Positions 14,904-15,811 of a DNA stretch of 15,811 nucleotides are shown piece after piece (position 1 is the first letter of the stretch; each line of letters starts with the position of its first letter). Made by a program: the position numbers and the translations under genes. The DNA is taken from NCBI GenBank assembly GCA_003235785.1, contig QJYE01000452.1, positions 1 through 15,811 of the forward strand, read 5' to 3'. The notes beneath the pieces were generated by a model. That model worked only from the letters and a program-made list of their open reading frames with translations. It had not been told where the DNA came from and did no database searches. The stretch is from Nitrospirota bacterium (GTDB lineage Bacteria > Nitrospirota > Nitrospiria > Nitrospirales > UBA8639).

Positions 14904-15767
14904 ATGAAGAACGAAAACACCGTATTGGCCTGTGTGGATCAATCCCATTTCGCCGATTACGTGGCTGACTATGCGGCTTGGGCCGCCTGCCGGATGTCGG
15001 CCCCATTGGAATTTTTGCATGTTATTGATCGGCATCCAGAGATTGCGGCTGGCAATGATCATAGCGGGGCCATCGGTTTCGATGCCCAAGAAGTGTTGTT
15101 GAATCAACTCTCTCATGAGGATGAGTTGCGTAGTAAGACGATCCGTGAACGTGGGCGGATCTTCTTAAACGACTTGCGGGAACGCGCCATAGTCGCAGGG
15201 GTGGAATCTCCCGATGTTCGCCAGCGCTACGGGGTGTTGGAAGAGACGTTAGTTGAGCAGGAAGACGGCGTACGGTTATTTGTACTTGGTCGCAGAGGGG
15301 AGTCGGCCGAATCGACCCATCGTGATTTGGGACGCAATGTCGAGAGGGTCGTGCGTGCTTTGCACAAACCGATTCTTGCGGTCACCGCATGTTTCACGGA
15401 ACCACGCAGGGTCATGATCTCTTTTGATGGGGGTATGGTCACCCGACGAGGAGTGGAAATGGTGGCGGCCAGTCCTCTCTTCCGTGGCCTGCCTGTGCAC
15501 CTCCTGATGTCGGGCAAAGAGAGTCAGAGCGCATCCAAGCAGCTTGAATGGGCCAAGACCACATTGGAGGCCGCAAGTTTTGACGTGTCCCCTTCGCGCA
15601 TTCCCGGTGACGCAGAAAGCGTCATCGCCAAGGCTATTCGGGAACAGGAGATCGATATGCTGATCATGGGTGCGTATAGTCATTCTCCTCTTCGCAGTCT
15701 GTTGTTCGGAAGCAAAACTTCCGACTTGTTGCGTTCCGCTAAAGTTCCGACGTTGTTGCTCCGGTAG
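14904..15767 (+). CDS. Tandem universal stress protein (UspA family)
   Basis: 287 residues with two Usp domains in a row. Domain 1 (about 1-150) starts NTVLACVDQSHFADYVADYA and ends GRRGESAE...LGRNVERVVRALHKPILAV; its nucleotide loop is imperfect, lacking the final Gly-Ser/Thr. Domain 2 (about 155-287) ends MGAYSHSPLRSLLFGSKTSDLL, where the G-x2-G-x9-G[ST] nucleotide motif has Ser in place of the second Gly. The protein is soluble, with no signal peptide. Pairing of SulP with a Usp protein recurs in bacteria, and the Usp partner may regulate the transporter through its cytosolic STAS domain; that link is inference. ATG 14904 is chosen because the upstream TTG at 14886 lies inside the sulP stop region. 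No strong Shine-Dalgarno is visible, so translation may be coupled to sulP. Confidence 0.9.
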   Translation: MKNENTVLACVDQSHFADYVADYAAWAACRMSAPLEFLHVIDRHPEIAAGNDHSGAIGFDAQEVLLNQLSHEDELRSKTIRERGRIFLNDLRERAIVAGVESPDVRQRYGVLEETLVEQEDGVRLFVLGRRGESAESTHRDLGRNVERVVRALHKPILAVTACFTEPRRVMISFDGGMVTRRGVEMVAASPLFRGLPVHLLMSGKESQSASKQLEWAKTTLEAASFDVSPSRIPGDAESVIAKAIREQEIDMLIMGAYSHSPLRSLLFGSKTSDLLRSAKVPTLLLR

Positions 15768-15811
15768 ATCGCATGACGTTGCTCCGATTGAAATCTGATT
15801 CTACCCCTGGA

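Noticed and set aside
1..15811. tRNA, rRNA, CRISPR array, insertion sequence or toxin-antitoxin pair
   Set aside because: Reading both strands revealed no cloverleaf-like gene, spaced direct-repeat array, transposase, terminal inverted repeats or paired small genes of that kind.

Overview
The window looks like ordinary chromosomal sequence from a Gram-negative, diderm bacterium. The evidence is an Slp-type outer-membrane lipoprotein, several Sec-exported proteins, and AGGAGG-type ribosome binding sites. Moderate base composition, a secreted type 1 copper protein, an Slp lipoprotein, a Sel1 protein and a SulP-UspA pair together would fit Nitrospirota (a moderate-GC Nitrospira-like organism). 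This is a low-confidence inference, because the window holds no rRNA or other diagnostic marker.

Layout. Bases 1-555 hold the 5' part of an unrecognised minus-strand gene that runs off the left edge. It is divergent from uup (687-2507), an ABC-F ATPase. Then come a secreted Sel1-repeat protein (2677-3285), a likely terminator, a 62-residue basic protein (3511-3699), an Slp-family lipoprotein with a glycine-rich tail (3823-4386), a flavin-binding PPOX-fold protein (4488-5135) and a secreted cupredoxin (5246-6022). A gap of about 450 bases ending in a terminator-like hairpin precedes a large SWIM-SNF2 helicase-like ATPase (6470-9997). After it lie an exported tail-collar/microcystin-dependent-type protein (10107-10709) and Tex (10828-12984). 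A structured 420-base gap containing a 13-bp-stem terminator separates tex from a SulP anion transporter (13405-14889) and a tandem UspA protein (14904-15767), which are almost certainly co-transcribed.

Apart from SulP-UspA and possibly SNF2 followed by the collar protein, most genes have their own leader and look independently transcribed. Three encode translation or nucleic-acid maintenance factors (Uup, SNF2, Tex). Four encode envelope or exported proteins of unclear physiology (Sel1, Slp, cupredoxin, collar). I see no tRNA, rRNA, CRISPR array, insertion sequence or integrase. I do not see a clear new multi-gene system. The best candidates for a second look are the interlocking inverted repeats in the cupredoxin leader, the structured leader and terminator before SulP-UspA, the exported phage-collar-domain protein, and the uncharacterised left-edge gene.
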